DNA of 64,000 nucleotides from PALSA-607 sp036501485 (GCA_036501485.1 DASYAG010000066.1:12033-76032); one strand, 5' to 3'; shown: positions 24,191-32,942, counted from the stretch's first letter. The notes: a model not told the origin generated them from the sequence alone. Made by a program: numbers and translations.

Positions 24191-25132
24191 TCAGGCTTCG
24201 CCCGAACGGACGCGCGCGAGCCACGCAGCCGCGTCGTGGAACTCGGTGTCCGAGGTGCCGCGCCTCATCGTCGGCGGCAGGCCGTCGGCCCGCGGGTAAC
24301 TGCCGAGGAAGCGGACGTCGCTGCAGATGCGCCGCAGCCCCATCAACGCCTCACTCACTCTCGCGTCGACGATGTGACCTTCACAGTCGATGGAGAAGCA
24401 GTAGCGGCCGAGCCCGACGCCAGTCGGACGCGACTCGATCCAGGTCAGGTTGATCCCGCGCACGGCGAACTCGGTGAGGATCTCGAGCAGCGCGCCCGGA
24501 TGGTCATCGCCGATGAAGGCAACGAGTGAGGTCTTGTCGGTGCCGGTCGGAGCGGCGGGGACCGAGGGCGGCTCGACGAGCACGAACCGCGTGACCGCAC
24601 CTGCGTGATCGTGGATGTCGTCGTCGATCACCTCGAGCCCGTAACGCTGCGCAGCTAGGGCCGACGTGATCGCCCCGTCGAGGCTCGACGCGGGCGACGC
24701 GACCGATGCGGCGGCCTCGGCGTTCGACGCCGACGTCACGATCTCGACATCGGTGAGGTTATCGGCGATCCAACGCCGGCATTGCGCCTCGGCTTGCGGA
24801 TGTGCGGTCACTCGTTTCAGCGACGAACGCGACGTGCCGGGCCGCACAGCGAGCGCAAACCCGACGTCCAGCAAGACCTCGCGGCTGATGTGCAGCAGCT
24901 CGCCGGTCGACAACTCGTCGATGGTCGTGGCGACCCCACCGCCGACCGAGTTCTCCAGGGGCACCAACGCGGCGTTGACCTCACCGCGCCGAACCGCGTC
25001 AAGCGCCGCGGAAACGCTGCGGTACGGCAGCAGTTCGGCGCCTGCGGCTGCGGGGATCGTGCGCAACGCCGCTTCGGTGAAGGTGCCTTCGGGGCCTAAG
25101 TACGCATAGCGCGACGCCGTGTCTGCAGCCAT
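24191..25132 (-). CDS. pheA: Prephenate dehydratase
   Basis: 313 aa. PDT domain at about 8-190: YLGPEGTFTEAAL, PLENSVGGGVATTIDEL and the catalytic TRF motif in VTRFVLV. An ACT regulatory domain at about 210-290 contains the phenylalanine-binding ESRP (WIESRPTG). It converts prephenate to phenylpyruvate in Phe biosynthesis and is expected to be feedback-controlled by Phe. The start overlaps the DUF4446 stop (TGATG on the minus strand). It has no chorismate mutase domain, as is usual in actinobacteria. Confidence 0.96.
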   Translation of the reverse strand: MAADTASRYAYLGPEGTFTEAALRTIPAAAGAELLPYRSVSAALDAVRRGEVNAALVPLENSVGGGVATTIDELSTGELLHISREVLLDVGFALAVRPGTSRSSLKRVTAHPQAEAQCRRWIADNLTDVEIVTSASNAEAAASVASPASSLDGAITSALAAQRYGLEVIDDDIHDHAGAVTRFVLVEPPSVPAAPTGTDKTSLVAFIGDDHPGALLEILTEFAVRGINLTWIESRPTGVGLGRYCFSIDCEGHIVDARVSEALMGLRRICSDVRFLGSYPRADGLPPTMRRGTSDTEFHDAAAWLARVRSGEA

Positions 25133-25785
25133 CAGGACTCAATCGGATCGACGGCGGGCAGTTCGACGTCGTCGTCGTCAAAGAGTCGGACCTCGTCACG
25201 TTCGCCCCGCCGGACAAGGACAGAAGGCACGTCCTCCTGGACGGCATGAGGCTTCTGGACGGCGGTTGGCTGGCGTCCGCTCGGACCTGCGCCTGCCCTG
25301 GTCGCAAAGGCGATCGCCTGGCGTTCCTCGGGTGAGAGCTGCTGGTCGCTGGTGCCGCCTTTGACGCCCTTGGCATACGAGCGCGTTTCGGTGCGGCCGT
25401 GAATAGCGCTGATCACCAACCCGTCGCCGGCGTCATCGAGTAACGCTGCGGAGAACGACATGCGGCCACCCATGTCGCGAAAGGCGTCGTAGCGCACGAC
25501 GGCGACGTGGCGAAGTGCATCGGCGACGTCGAGACGCAGATCGTGCATGCGGCCCTCGACCGACGACAGTTCGGCGCGCAGCCGGGCAACCAGCTCGACC
25601 TGCTTGGCCGCCGCGGACAGGAACGACTCGGCGCTGTCGCCGTCCTGCAAGATCGCCAGGTTGCGGCGAAGCTTGCGCAGCCGAAGGTGTGCGAAGAGTG
25701 CGACCAGGAGTCCGACGCCACCGGCGGCCGTCCCGATCACGGCAAGCAAGGCGGCAGTTGAACTGGAGAGCGACACGGCCCTCAT
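25132..25785 (-). CDS. DUF4446 family protein
   Basis: 217 aa. One N-terminal membrane helix (about 8-30), then a coiled region and the conserved core VALRHVAVVRYDAFRDMGGRMSFSAALLDDAGDGLVISAIHGR..TRSYAKGVKGG typical of DUF4446. Function unknown; a membrane-anchored cytoplasmic protein. The C-terminal tail (about 165-217) is Pro/Gln/Asp-rich and variable. It overlaps pheA by one base, so it probably heads the DUF4446-pheA-serS-HAD transcription unit. Confidence 0.85.
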   Translation of the reverse strand: MRAVSLSSSTAALLAVIGTAAGGVGLLVALFAHLRLRKLRRNLAILQDGDSAESFLSAAAKQVELVARLRAELSSVEGRMHDLRLDVADALRHVAVVRYDAFRDMGGRMSFSAALLDDAGDGLVISAIHGRTETRSYAKGVKGGTSDQQLSPEERQAIAFATRAGAGPSGRQPTAVQKPHAVQEDVPSVLVRRGERDEVRLFDDDDVELPAVDPIES

Positions 25786-25817
25786 GCTAACGGGCCGCCA
25801 GCCAGTATCGTCCGGCC

Positions 25818-26954
25818 ATGGGAGTCGTCCGGATACTGGCGCTGATCGGCGGATTCGCCATCCTGGCCGGCACCACGTCGAGCGTGCTGCGCACCTTCGT
25901 CGTCCCGCGCGGGGTTCTTTCGAGGGTGTCGGACATGGTCCTCGATGCCACCGTGCGGGTGTGCCGGATGGTCGCCGACAAGTTCGCAGAGTACGAGCGG
26001 CGCGACAACATCCTGGCGTGGGCGGCGCCGCTGTCGCTGATGACGCTGCTCTTCACTTGGATCGCCTCGTTCTGGATCGGCTACAGCCTGCTCGACTTCG
26101 GGTTCACCCATTTCAGCGTCGGTATGGCGATGCGCCAGGCCGGCTCGTCAATTGCGACTCTCGGTTTCGCCGCATCCCCGAGCGGATCGCTGACGATTCT
26201 CGACATCGCCGCCAGCATCACTGGCATGGTGGTCGTCGCCCTGCAGATCGCCTACCTGCCGACCCTCTACGCGGCGTACAACCGACGGGAGTCGCTGATC
26301 ACCGTTCTGTCGGCACGCGGTGGCGAACCGGCGTGGGGCCCGGAAATTCTGGCCCGGCACGTGTGGCTCAATCTCGAAGGGAACCTCCCAGAGCTTTACA
26401 GCAACTGGGAGAACTGGGCCGCCACCGTGTCGGAGAGTCACACCAGTTACCCCGTGTTGATCCACTTCAGGTCGCCGCAGCCCCTGCGCTCCTGGCTGAT
26501 CGCCCTGCTCGGCGTCATGGATGCAGCTGCGCTGCAAACCGCGCTCGCCCCGACAACTGCGCCCGTCGAGGCCCGCCTGCTGCTGCAGATGGGATATCTG
26601 ACTTTGCGCGATCTCGCGGCGATCGAATCCATCCCGACTCGCCACGACCCTTCGCCGGACGATCCGATTCGGCTGCCCTACGAAGAGTTCGCGGAAGCGG
26701 TCGAGATGTTGAGCACGGTCGGCCTGCCGACCGAACGAACAGCTGCACAGGCATGGCCGCATTTTCGGGGCTGGCGGGTCAACTACGAGGACGCCGCCTA
26801 CGGGCTCGCGAGGCACATCGACGCAGTCCCCGCGCGATGGTCGGGTACCCGGCGCCGTGAAGACCAACCGATCCCGCCAGTCCGGCCAGTCAATCGGCAG
26901 CCGACGACGACCGACCTGTCAGTGAGCGGCGAGTTGGCCGAGGAAAGTCAGTGA
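25818..26954 (+). CDS. Two-pore-helix, K+-channel-like membrane protein with large cytosolic domain
   Basis: 378 aa. Hydrophobic segments occur at about 5-25, 70-95 and 130-155, with a re-entrant-like segment between the last two (MRQAGSSIATLGFAASPSG). Helix, pore-like loop and helix resemble a tetrameric K+ channel pore, but the filter reads TLGFA instead of TVGYGD, so ion selectivity is doubtful. The remaining 200 residues are a soluble helical domain (SNWENWAATVSESHTSYPVLIHFRSP). Members occur as unnamed membrane proteins in actinobacteria; no function is recognised. It is divergent from the DUF4446 gene (32 bases) and its 3' end overlaps the convergent PAS gene by 36 bases. Confidence 0.75.
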   Translation: MGVVRILALIGGFAILAGTTSSVLRTFVVPRGVLSRVSDMVLDATVRVCRMVADKFAEYERRDNILAWAAPLSLMTLLFTWIASFWIGYSLLDFGFTHFSVGMAMRQAGSSIATLGFAASPSGSLTILDIAASITGMVVVALQIAYLPTLYAAYNRRESLITVLSARGGEPAWGPEILARHVWLNLEGNLPELYSNWENWAATVSESHTSYPVLIHFRSPQPLRSWLIALLGVMDAAALQTALAPTTAPVEARLLLQMGYLTLRDLAAIESIPTRHDPSPDDPIRLPYEEFAEAVEMLSTVGLPTERTAAQAWPHFRGWRVNYEDAAYGLARHIDAVPARWSGTRRREDQPIPPVRPVNRQPTTTDLSVSGELAEESQ

Positions 26955-27362
26955 GCCGATAACGGTGCCGTCGTCGGCATGTAAAGGCGTCGCGATCGCA
27001 TCGAGGGTGAGCGTCACAGCATCTGACCTACGCAGCCGAACCAGCCCGCGGTTCAGCATGCCGGTGACAATGGCCTGAGTCGGCGGCACCAGAGTTTCGT
27101 CAGGCATCGGTTCTGCGGCGCTGCTGAAGTCAACCAGGGTGAACACGTCGCCAACCAATCGACGTCCGACTAATTCGACTGGAGCTTCCGCGAACAACGC
27201 GGCCGCCCCGGCAGAGATCCCGGCGATGCGACCCTCCCGGTTTAACACGAGGCACGGATCAGCCGACGTGGCCACGACCGTGACCCACGCGCGCAGTGTT
27301 TCGCGCAGCGGCGCGAGCTCCGGTGAACCCCGCTGAATCAGCGGAATCAACAAGTACGACAT
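26919..27362 (-). CDS. Small PAS-domain protein
   Basis: 147 aa from the ATG at 27362 (MSYLLIPLIQRG). A single PAS fold covers about 30-145: DPCLVLNREGRIAGISAGAAALF, LVGRRLVGDVF, a loop, then ITVTL..ATPLHADDGTVIGSLTFLG. No kinase, HTH or GGDEF domain follows, so it is a stand-alone sensor or adaptor. GTG 27413 with a distant GGGGGA is an alternative start. Its 3' end overlaps the channel-like gene by 36 bases. The gap of about 270 bases upstream holds a hairpin at 27510-27527 and no gene that I can support. Confidence 0.65.
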   Translation of the reverse strand: MSYLLIPLIQRGSPELAPLRETLRAWVTVVATSADPCLVLNREGRIAGISAGAAALFAEAPVELVGRRLVGDVFTLVDFSSAAEPMPDETLVPPTQAIVTGMLNRGLVRLRRSDAVTLTLDAIATPLHADDGTVIGSLTFLGQLAAH

Positions 27363-27509
27363 GCCGTCGTGTTTGGAACCGGGCACGACTGCTACCCCAA
27401 CGTCAGTCACCCGATTACCACATCCCCCAGTTATTGCTTGCTCATCAGCGTGACACACGCGCAGCGGCGCGGACACTGTGCATAGGTACAGACCCCGCGA
27501 GTCCATTCG

Positions 27510-27527
27510 GCGCAGCGCATGCTGCGC
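27510..27527. other. Small GC-rich hairpin in the PAS/SDR intergenic region
   Basis: GCGCAGC (27510-27516) pairs perfectly with GCTGCGC (27521-27527) around GCAT. It lies midway in the intergenic region upstream of the PAS gene and downstream of the SDR gene, both on the minus strand, and might terminate the SDR transcript or bind a regulator. There is no T-run. Confidence 0.3.
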
Positions 27528-27632
27528 AAATAGCCGCATACCCTCGCAGGTCGTCCGCCAGCTGAAGCGATTACGCGGTGCTTTTTCTCAGCAGGCGACA
27601 GAATTTCCTCACTCGGCGCGAGACGGCCTCTC

Positions 27633-28586
27633 TTACGAGTGAGGCGGCGGAGTTCTGTCGGTCATTGAATAGCGCAGCCTGGCCATCGCATTCTCCGGTC
27701 CACTCGCGACGCCCGAATCGATGAAGAGTTCCATGACCCGATCGCCCAGCTGATCGACGTCCCATCGCCGTTTGCCGTTTTCGATGACGGCGGCCGACGT
27801 CCATGGCCGGTAGATCTCGACGGTGTCGCCCTGCACGCCGAAAACCTTGCCGCTGATGTGCGCGGACGCCGGACTGCACAGGAACGCCACCATCGGCGCG
27901 ACATTGTCGGGATGCCAGAAGTCGAATTCTGCAGTGTCCCCAGAGATAGTGTCCGCTGGGATGGTGCCTTCAGGGACAGCGTCGCCGATCTCGCCATAGG
28001 CACCCTCGGTCATGCGGGTACGGGCTGCCGGTGCGATGGCGTTGCACGTGACCCCGTAGCGCGCCATTTCCTGAGCGACGATCGTGGAGAAAGCGGCGAT
28101 GCCTGCTTTCGCGGCGCCGTAGTTTGCCTGGCCGAAGTTGCCCAACAGCCCCGACGTACTTGAGGTGCACACGATGCGGCCAGGGCCCCCGCGCTCCTTC
28201 CAGTGCGCGCAGGCCGCGTGGGTCAGTGCGTAATGCCCCCGCAGGTGAACGGCGATCACCGCGTCCCATTCCTCGGCGCTCATCTTCGCCAGCGTGCGGT
28301 CGCGGACGATGCCGGCGTTGTTGACGACCGCGTCGAGCCGACCGAAAACGTGGATCGCCTGATGCACCAAGGATTGCGCAGCCTCGACCCCACTGCAGTC
28401 GCCGACGTGCGCGCTCGCGATACCGCCGGCCTCAGCGATCTCCGCGACGACTGCGGCCGCGACCTCCGCATCGACGTCGTTGACGACGACTCGTGCACCG
28501 TGGCTAGCGAGTTCGATCGCCTCGCCGTGCCCGATGCCACGACCGGCGCCGGAGATAACCACCACGACGTCATCGAGTAGTGCCAT
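27633..28586 (-). CDS. Short-chain dehydrogenase/reductase
   Basis: 317 aa. Classical SDR features: cofactor motif GAGRGIGHG, NNAG, catalytic Ser in CTSSTSG and the YxxxK pair in NYGAAKAGI. The D after the second strand (VVVNDVDA) favours NAD(H). At 317 residues it is about 60 longer than a typical FabG, with a C-terminal extension resembling the SDR domain of multifunctional hydroxyacyl-CoA dehydrogenases. It probably oxidises a 3-hydroxyacyl-CoA or sterol-type alcohol in the cytosol; the substrate is inference. It stands alone, 128 bases downstream of the RsbW-like gene and separated from it by a terminator. Confidence 0.88.
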   Translation of the reverse strand: MALLDDVVVVISGAGRGIGHGEAIELASHGARVVVNDVDAEVAAAVVAEIAEAGGIASAHVGDCSGVEAAQSLVHQAIHVFGRLDAVVNNAGIVRDRTLAKMSAEEWDAVIAVHLRGHYALTHAACAHWKERGGPGRIVCTSSTSGLLGNFGQANYGAAKAGIAAFSTIVAQEMARYGVTCNAIAPAARTRMTEGAYGEIGDAVPEGTIPADTISGDTAEFDFWHPDNVAPMVAFLCSPASAHISGKVFGVQGDTVEIYRPWTSAAVIENGKRRWDVDQLGDRVMELFIDSGVASGPENAMARLRYSMTDRTPPPHS

Positions 28587-28664
28587 AACGCGACGCTAGC
28601 TGATGCCGACGAGATCGGGATGCGTTCGAAACCAGTCGATGGTTGTCGGTGTCGGGCATCGTGG

Positions 28665-28704
28665 GCTCGGGTGCCACCGACGGGGGATGCAGTGGCACCC
28701 GAGC
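28665..28704 (-). terminator. Strong hairpin terminator after the kinase/RsbW-like operon
   Basis: A perfect 13-bp stem, GCTCGGGTGCCAC (28665-28677) with GTGGCACCCGAGC (28692-28704), and a 14-base loop. It begins ten bases after the stop codon at 28714. There is no U-tract, as is common for actinobacterial terminators. Confidence 0.75.
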
Positions 28705-28713
28705 GAGGGAACA

Positions 28714-29169
28714 CTACAACGGAAGAGCAGGCACCTGATCGTCGATCTTGATCGACTCACGGCTGTTGAGCTCGCGGTCGATCCACTCACGGTCGGTCAA
28801 CGGGATGACCGCCCACACGGTCGTCGACGAATCGTGCTGCTCGACGCCCCATCGGGCAGCGAGGGTCGCGACAATCGACAGCCCGCGACCCCTCGTGTCG
28901 GTCGAACCCGGCTCGGCGACCATTGGCTGCGTGGGCGAACCGCCGTCGGTCACCGAGATCTCGACGCCGTGCTCACCGACGCCCCAGGCGATCGCGAGCT
29001 GCCCGTCTTCGAGCGCGCGAGCGTGGAGCACCGCGTTGCCGACCAACTCGGTCGCGATCAAGGCGACCTCTTCGCGAACCAGTTCCGGTAACACCGCAAG
29101 ATCATCGCGTAGCACGGCTCGCACGTAACCGGCACTAGCAGGCGTTGGCGACACACGCAGAGAACTCAC
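28714..29169 (-). CDS. RsbW-like ATP-binding protein (HATPase_c, anti-sigma type)
   Basis: 151 aa from GTG 29169, with GGAGGGG about 12 bases upstream. A GHKL ATPase core is visible: N box in VALIATELVGNAVLHA, G1-like VTDGGSP (D-x-G) and G2 TRGRGLSIVATLAARWGV. Such proteins in actinobacteria act as switch kinases or anti-sigma factors, or regulate PP2C phosphatases. No sigma factor or STAS antagonist is adjacent. It follows the histidine kinase by 35 bases in the same direction and so is probably part of one signalling operon ended by the hairpin at 28665-28704. Confidence 0.85.
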   Translation of the reverse strand: MSSLRVSPTPASAGYVRAVLRDDLAVLPELVREEVALIATELVGNAVLHARALEDGQLAIAWGVGEHGVEISVTDGGSPTQPMVAEPGSTDTRGRGLSIVATLAARWGVEQHDSSTTVWAVIPLTDREWIDRELNSRESIKIDDQVPALPL

Positions 29170-29204
29170 TGACCGTACGTTCCCCTCCAAACATGGTCAA
29201 AACC

Positions 29205-31067
29205 TCACCCGGAGCCCTTCACCCCGATGCCAGGCAAGGTCACTTCAAAACAGCTGCCCCCGCCGTCCCGCGGTAGAGCGCGAACCGCGCCGCCGTGCGC
29301 CTCGAGCAGCCGTTGCACGATGTAGAGGCCGAGACCGACCCCGCCGAATCGCCGCCGCTCGCCGCCGACTTGGTAAAAGCGTTCGAATACCTGGGCGTGC
29401 TCACCGGCTGGGATTCCGAGGCCACGGTCGCAGACCTGGGCGATGATCGTCTCGCCCTGCGCGCGGGCCGACACGGTGATCGCACCACCGTCCGGGGAGT
29501 ACTTGATCGCGTTTTCCAGCAGCTGACTGAAGACGATCTCGATCGAGCTCGGATCGCCGATCGCGGCGGGCAGATCAGGCGCGATGTCGAGCACGAACTC
29601 GTGCCCTTGGGCGACGTTCTTGAAGCCGGCAATCGCGGTGCGCAGCATCCCTCCGAGATCGAACACGACATGACTTGTCGTTGGCGCGGCCAGGCCGGCG
29701 CGCGAACCCAGCAGGAGTTGCTCGACCAGGGCCGCGAGAGCCCTGGTGCGTTCGGCGATGCGCTCGACCGAGCTACGCCGCTCCTCGTCGCTGATGTTCT
29801 CCCAGTGGGTCAACAACGTCGACGCATAACCCTGGACGACGGTGATCGGCGTCCGCAGTTCATGGCTCGTCACGGCGAGGAACAGGTCCTTGCTCTCCTC
29901 GATCGACTTCGAACGGCTGACATCGCGGAAGTCGACGACGGTCTCACCGGTGTCGGCGATCTGCGCGACCAGTACCTCGAGCCAGCGGCCCGATTCCAGC
30001 TGGTGCTCGGAGACCACACCAGGGTCGGGCGCCGGGAAGGGCAACGGCTGGCCGAGCACTTCGGCCTGTGCCAGCCCGGTCAGTTCGTGCGCGGCCGGAT
30101 TCCACTGCCGCACGAGACCGTCGGCGTCAACCACGGCCATGCCGTCGACCGTGGCCTCGATGACGGCCCGTTCGTGCTCGCGTTGGCGTCGGGTCAGGTC
30201 GTACGCGCGCGCATTCGCAAGAGCTGCGCCGGCGGCCTCGCCGAGCAGTTCGAGCACACTGAGTTCGGCCTTGCCCAAAGCCCTGCCCTGCGCAACAAAG
30301 AACACGTACAGGGCGCCGGACGGCAGCCCGTCGAGGCGGGTCAGCCCGATCGCTAGCCGGGGCAGCCGTGCACTCGTGGCTGCGACAAGATTCGAGGTGT
30401 TCGGGTAATCGTCGTTGTTCAGGGCCATCGACGCGCGCCCCGATTGGAGCACGGTAGCGACGGCCGATTCGACCAGCGGAATCCGCTCACCGACGAGCTG
30501 CGGATCGAGGCCGGAGACCGCAGCAATCACCAGGTCGTCACCATCGAGCAACACGTAGGCGGCGCCATCGGCCGCCAGCAATTCGCGGCCAGACTCGCTG
30601 ATCCGCTGCAGCACGGTCGGCAGGTCAAGATCGGAGTTCAGGGTCGCGATGACGGACGCGAGCCGCCCTACCAACTCGACCCGGCGCCGCAACGCCCGCT
30701 GCACCGCGCGCTCCTGGGTGGCATCGCGCATGACGGCGAGCCACCCGTCGATCGGACCGTCGAGCCACGCCCGCAGCGGGCTGAAGACGATCCACACGTC
30801 GACGAGGCTGCCGTCGGCCCGCCGCCGCGTCGTGGCAAGGGACACGTCTTCGCCGGCCATGACTTTGGCCAAGGCGGCATCACGTTCCTGCTGGGCATTC
30901 TCGTCAGGAATGCCGGGAAATTGGCCGCCTAGAACACTTTTTGCGGTCCAGCCAAAGAGTCGCTCGGCGCCAAGGCTCCATAACCGGATGCGCCCTTCTC
31001 GATCGGCTGCCACGACCGCGTCAACCATCGCGTCGAGAGCGCGGGCCGCGAGGAGGTTGTCGGACAT
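29205..31067 (-). CDS. PAS-GAF-PAS sensor histidine kinase
   Basis: 620 aa with no clear membrane segment, so cytosolic. Order: PAS at about 10-120 (AADREGRIRLWSLGAERLFGW); GAF at about 130-285; PAS at about 300-380 (VVDADGLVRQWNPAAHELTG); HisKA with phosphoacceptor H in VTSHELRTPIT (about 395); HATPase with N box (LLENAIKYSPDG), G1 (DRGLGIP) and G2 (GGVGLGLYIV). It should autophosphorylate on His in response to a redox or small-ligand signal sensed by the PAS/GAF domains. No cognate response regulator is adjacent. The downstream gene is an RsbW-like ATPase. Upstream lie three 22-bp repeats. Confidence 0.93.
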   Translation of the reverse strand: MSDNLLAARALDAMVDAVVAADREGRIRLWSLGAERLFGWTAKSVLGGQFPGIPDENAQQERDAALAKVMAGEDVSLATTRRRADGSLVDVWIVFSPLRAWLDGPIDGWLAVMRDATQERAVQRALRRRVELVGRLASVIATLNSDLDLPTVLQRISESGRELLAADGAAYVLLDGDDLVIAAVSGLDPQLVGERIPLVESAVATVLQSGRASMALNNDDYPNTSNLVAATSARLPRLAIGLTRLDGLPSGALYVFFVAQGRALGKAELSVLELLGEAAGAALANARAYDLTRRQREHERAVIEATVDGMAVVDADGLVRQWNPAAHELTGLAQAEVLGQPLPFPAPDPGVVSEHQLESGRWLEVLVAQIADTGETVVDFRDVSRSKSIEESKDLFLAVTSHELRTPITVVQGYASTLLTHWENISDEERRSSVERIAERTRALAALVEQLLLGSRAGLAAPTTSHVVFDLGGMLRTAIAGFKNVAQGHEFVLDIAPDLPAAIGDPSSIEIVFSQLLENAIKYSPDGGAITVSARAQGETIIAQVCDRGLGIPAGEHAQVFERFYQVGGERRRFGGVGLGLYIVQRLLEAHGGAVRALPRDGGGSCFEVTLPGIGVKGSG

Positions 31068-31088
31068 GCCGTCATCGTGTCACCGCAC

Positions 31089-31154
31089 GGAGCTCGCGAC
31101 CCCAGAATGCGGAGCTCGCGACCCCAGAATGCGGAGCTTGCGACCCCGGAATAG
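31089..31154. repeat. Three tandem copies of a 22-bp repeat
   Basis: Copies run 31089-31110, 31111-31132 and 31133-31154. Copies one and two are identical (GGAGCTCGCGACCCC then AGAATGC); copy three differs at the 7th, 16th and last two bases. They fill the 126-base gap between the divergent histidine kinase and ybjQ-like genes, where both promoters must lie, so they may be a tandem operator. Confidence 0.8.
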
Positions 31155-31193
31155 GCAGGGTTCGGCCGACGAACGTGCCCTACGCTAGGCGAC

Positions 31194-31514
31194 ATGCTGA
31201 TCGTGACGACTAACGACATCCCGGGGTACCGGGTCGACGAGGTTCTCGGTGAGGTCTTCGGGCTCACCGTGCGGTCACGCAACGCCTTCAGCCAGATGGG
31301 CGCCGGCCTGAAGTCGATCCTCGGCGGCGAGCTGCGCGGCATGACCACAGCGCTCACCGAAAGCCGCAACCAGGTGATGCAGCGGCTCATCGACGAGGCG
31401 ACGGCACGAGGCGCGAACGCGATCCTCGCGATGCGGTTCGACACCTCCGAAATGGGCGGCGTCTGGACCGAGATCTGCGCCTACGGAACGGCCGTTCGGG
31501 TCACAAAGCTCTAA
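31194..31514 (+). CDS. YbjQ/UPF0145 family protein
   Basis: 106 aa. The family pattern is plain: MLIVTTNDIPGYRVDEVLGEVFG at the N-terminus, then RGANAILAMRFDTSEMG and YGTAV near the end. Members form pentamers and are of uncertain role, with links to heavy metals suggested for some. Cytosolic. It is divergent from the histidine kinase across the 22-bp repeats, and its last 14 bases overlap the convergent permease gene. Confidence 0.88.
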   Translation: MLIVTTNDIPGYRVDEVLGEVFGLTVRSRNAFSQMGAGLKSILGGELRGMTTALTESRNQVMQRLIDEATARGANAILAMRFDTSEMGGVWTEICAYGTAVRVTKL

Positions 31515-32838
31515 TAGCGAAGGCCCGCACTGCGATCGTCAGCACCGCGGCGGCGACGAACGACAACAGTGATGCGCTCATCCAGGTCTGCGACGTGAAG
31601 TGAATGTCGCGCGCGACGCGGCCCCAAAACCCTGCCCAGCGTGGGATCACGCCGGGGTTGACGAGCTGGTACACGCAGAACCCGACGATCCAAGGCAACA
31701 ACATCGACCATCTGGACGGCGCGCGCTCGGCGACGTCCCAACGCCGATGTCCGTGCAAGACGAAGTAGTCGACGACCAGGACGCCGAACAACGGCACGAA
31801 GACTGACCCGATCAAATACAAGAAGTTCTGGTAGTTGCTGATGTGAAACAGCAGTGCGAGCAAGGTCGCCGCGGTGCCGACAATGAAGGCAAGAACGCGC
31901 CGATCCCAATGCGGGCGCAGGTTCTGGGTACTCACCGCGGTGGAGTAGACGTCGCAGAAGGACTGGTCGATCTCCCGGATCGCGAGTACCGCGAACGCCG
32001 CTTTGCCGAGGAACACGGCGATGAACGCACCCCAGACGCCGTGGTTGGAGCCGTCACTGGCGCCCGGCACGCTCAGGATCGCCACGATGCCCAGCGCGTA
32101 ACACGCCGTCTGGGTGACGGTGTAGCCAACGAACGCTGCACTGAACGCCGTCCGCCCTGATTTTGAATGGCGTGAGTAGTCGGCCGCGACCGGAACCCAG
32201 GAGATCGCGACAGCGAGCGCGGTATCGACTGCAGGCCAGAACTCGCGCCACGAACTGTGGGCGACCGGTGGAAGTGGGCGCCGCAGCAGTTGCACGAACA
32301 GGTAAACGACAACGATCACGACCGCGACGGTCACGTACTTGCGAAGCAGCCGGACGACGCCGAGCGGGCGAAGGGCCAGCGCGGTCGTGATGACGCCGGC
32401 GATCAGGACGTAGCCGTTTTGCGGGACTGATGGCCAGAGCTGGTGGGCGGCCGACGCGATGATGACGATCTCGAAGGTGGCCCAGCCGAGGAGCTGCAAG
32501 ATGTTCAGGCCGGTCGGCAGATACGAGAGGCGAGCGCCGAAGAGGCCGCGCAACAAGACCATCGCCGGCGATCCGGTGCGCGCGCCCGGGATCGCCGCCA
32601 GCCCGATCGCGGCTGCACCGAGCGCGGTGCCGACGAACGTCGCGAGCAGCGCCGCGGTGAGAGGCAGGCCCGGACTGCCGGTCCGAGGCTGCAACACGAA
32701 AAGCGCCGCTGTGAAGCCGAGCAGGCTGACGCCGAGGTTGCCCCAAAGCCCTACCTGATCGAAGAAGCCGAGCGCCTTGGCGGCTGGCTCATCGAGAGTG
32801 ATCGGTGCCTCAGGGTGCGTCGACACGGTTGCCGTCAT
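31501..32838 (-). CDS. cytX: NCS1-family permease, probable hydroxymethylpyrimidine transporter (CytX-like)
   Basis: 445 aa, about twelve membrane segments. NCS1 (Nucleobase:cation symporter-1) features include LGFFDQVGLWGNLGVSLLGFTAALFVL near the N-terminus and SWVPVAADYSRHSKSGRTAF in the middle. A TPP riboswitch lies between promoter and start codon, so the likely substrate is the thiamine precursor HMP, as for CytX; the substrate is inferred from this control element. Thiamine sufficiency should turn the gene off. No other thiamine gene is adjacent in the window. Confidence 0.88.
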   Translation of the reverse strand: MTATVSTHPEAPITLDEPAAKALGFFDQVGLWGNLGVSLLGFTAALFVLQPRTGSPGLPLTAALLATFVGTALGAAAIGLAAIPGARTGSPAMVLLRGLFGARLSYLPTGLNILQLLGWATFEIVIIASAAHQLWPSVPQNGYVLIAGVITTALALRPLGVVRLLRKYVTVAVVIVVVYLFVQLLRRPLPPVAHSSWREFWPAVDTALAVAISWVPVAADYSRHSKSGRTAFSAAFVGYTVTQTACYALGIVAILSVPGASDGSNHGVWGAFIAVFLGKAAFAVLAIREIDQSFCDVYSTAVSTQNLRPHWDRRVLAFIVGTAATLLALLFHISNYQNFLYLIGSVFVPLFGVLVVDYFVLHGHRRWDVAERAPSRWSMLLPWIVGFCVYQLVNPGVIPRWAGFWGRVARDIHFTSQTWMSASLLSFVAAAVLTIAVRAFAIRAL

Positions 32839-32844
32839 TTGCTA

Positions 32845-32942
32845 CTCCCTACGCCGGCATTACCCGGACAGGTTCGAGCGGTCGGCAGCCCTACCGGAGA
32901 ATTCCGGCCAGCCACCCTCTCAGCCCGGTTTTGCCCGAGCTC
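32845..32942 (-). ncRNA. TPP (THI-box) riboswitch
   Basis: On the minus strand the leader contains the conserved THI elements CTGAGAGGG (32915-32923 region) and, further 3', ACCTGTCCGGGTAATGCCGGCGTAGGGAG, ending seven bases before the ATG at 32838. The ends GCT/AGC can form P1, and CCGG/CCGG closes the P4-P5 arm. Being so close to the start codon, it probably acts by hiding the ribosome site when thiamine pyrophosphate binds. Confidence 0.93.
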
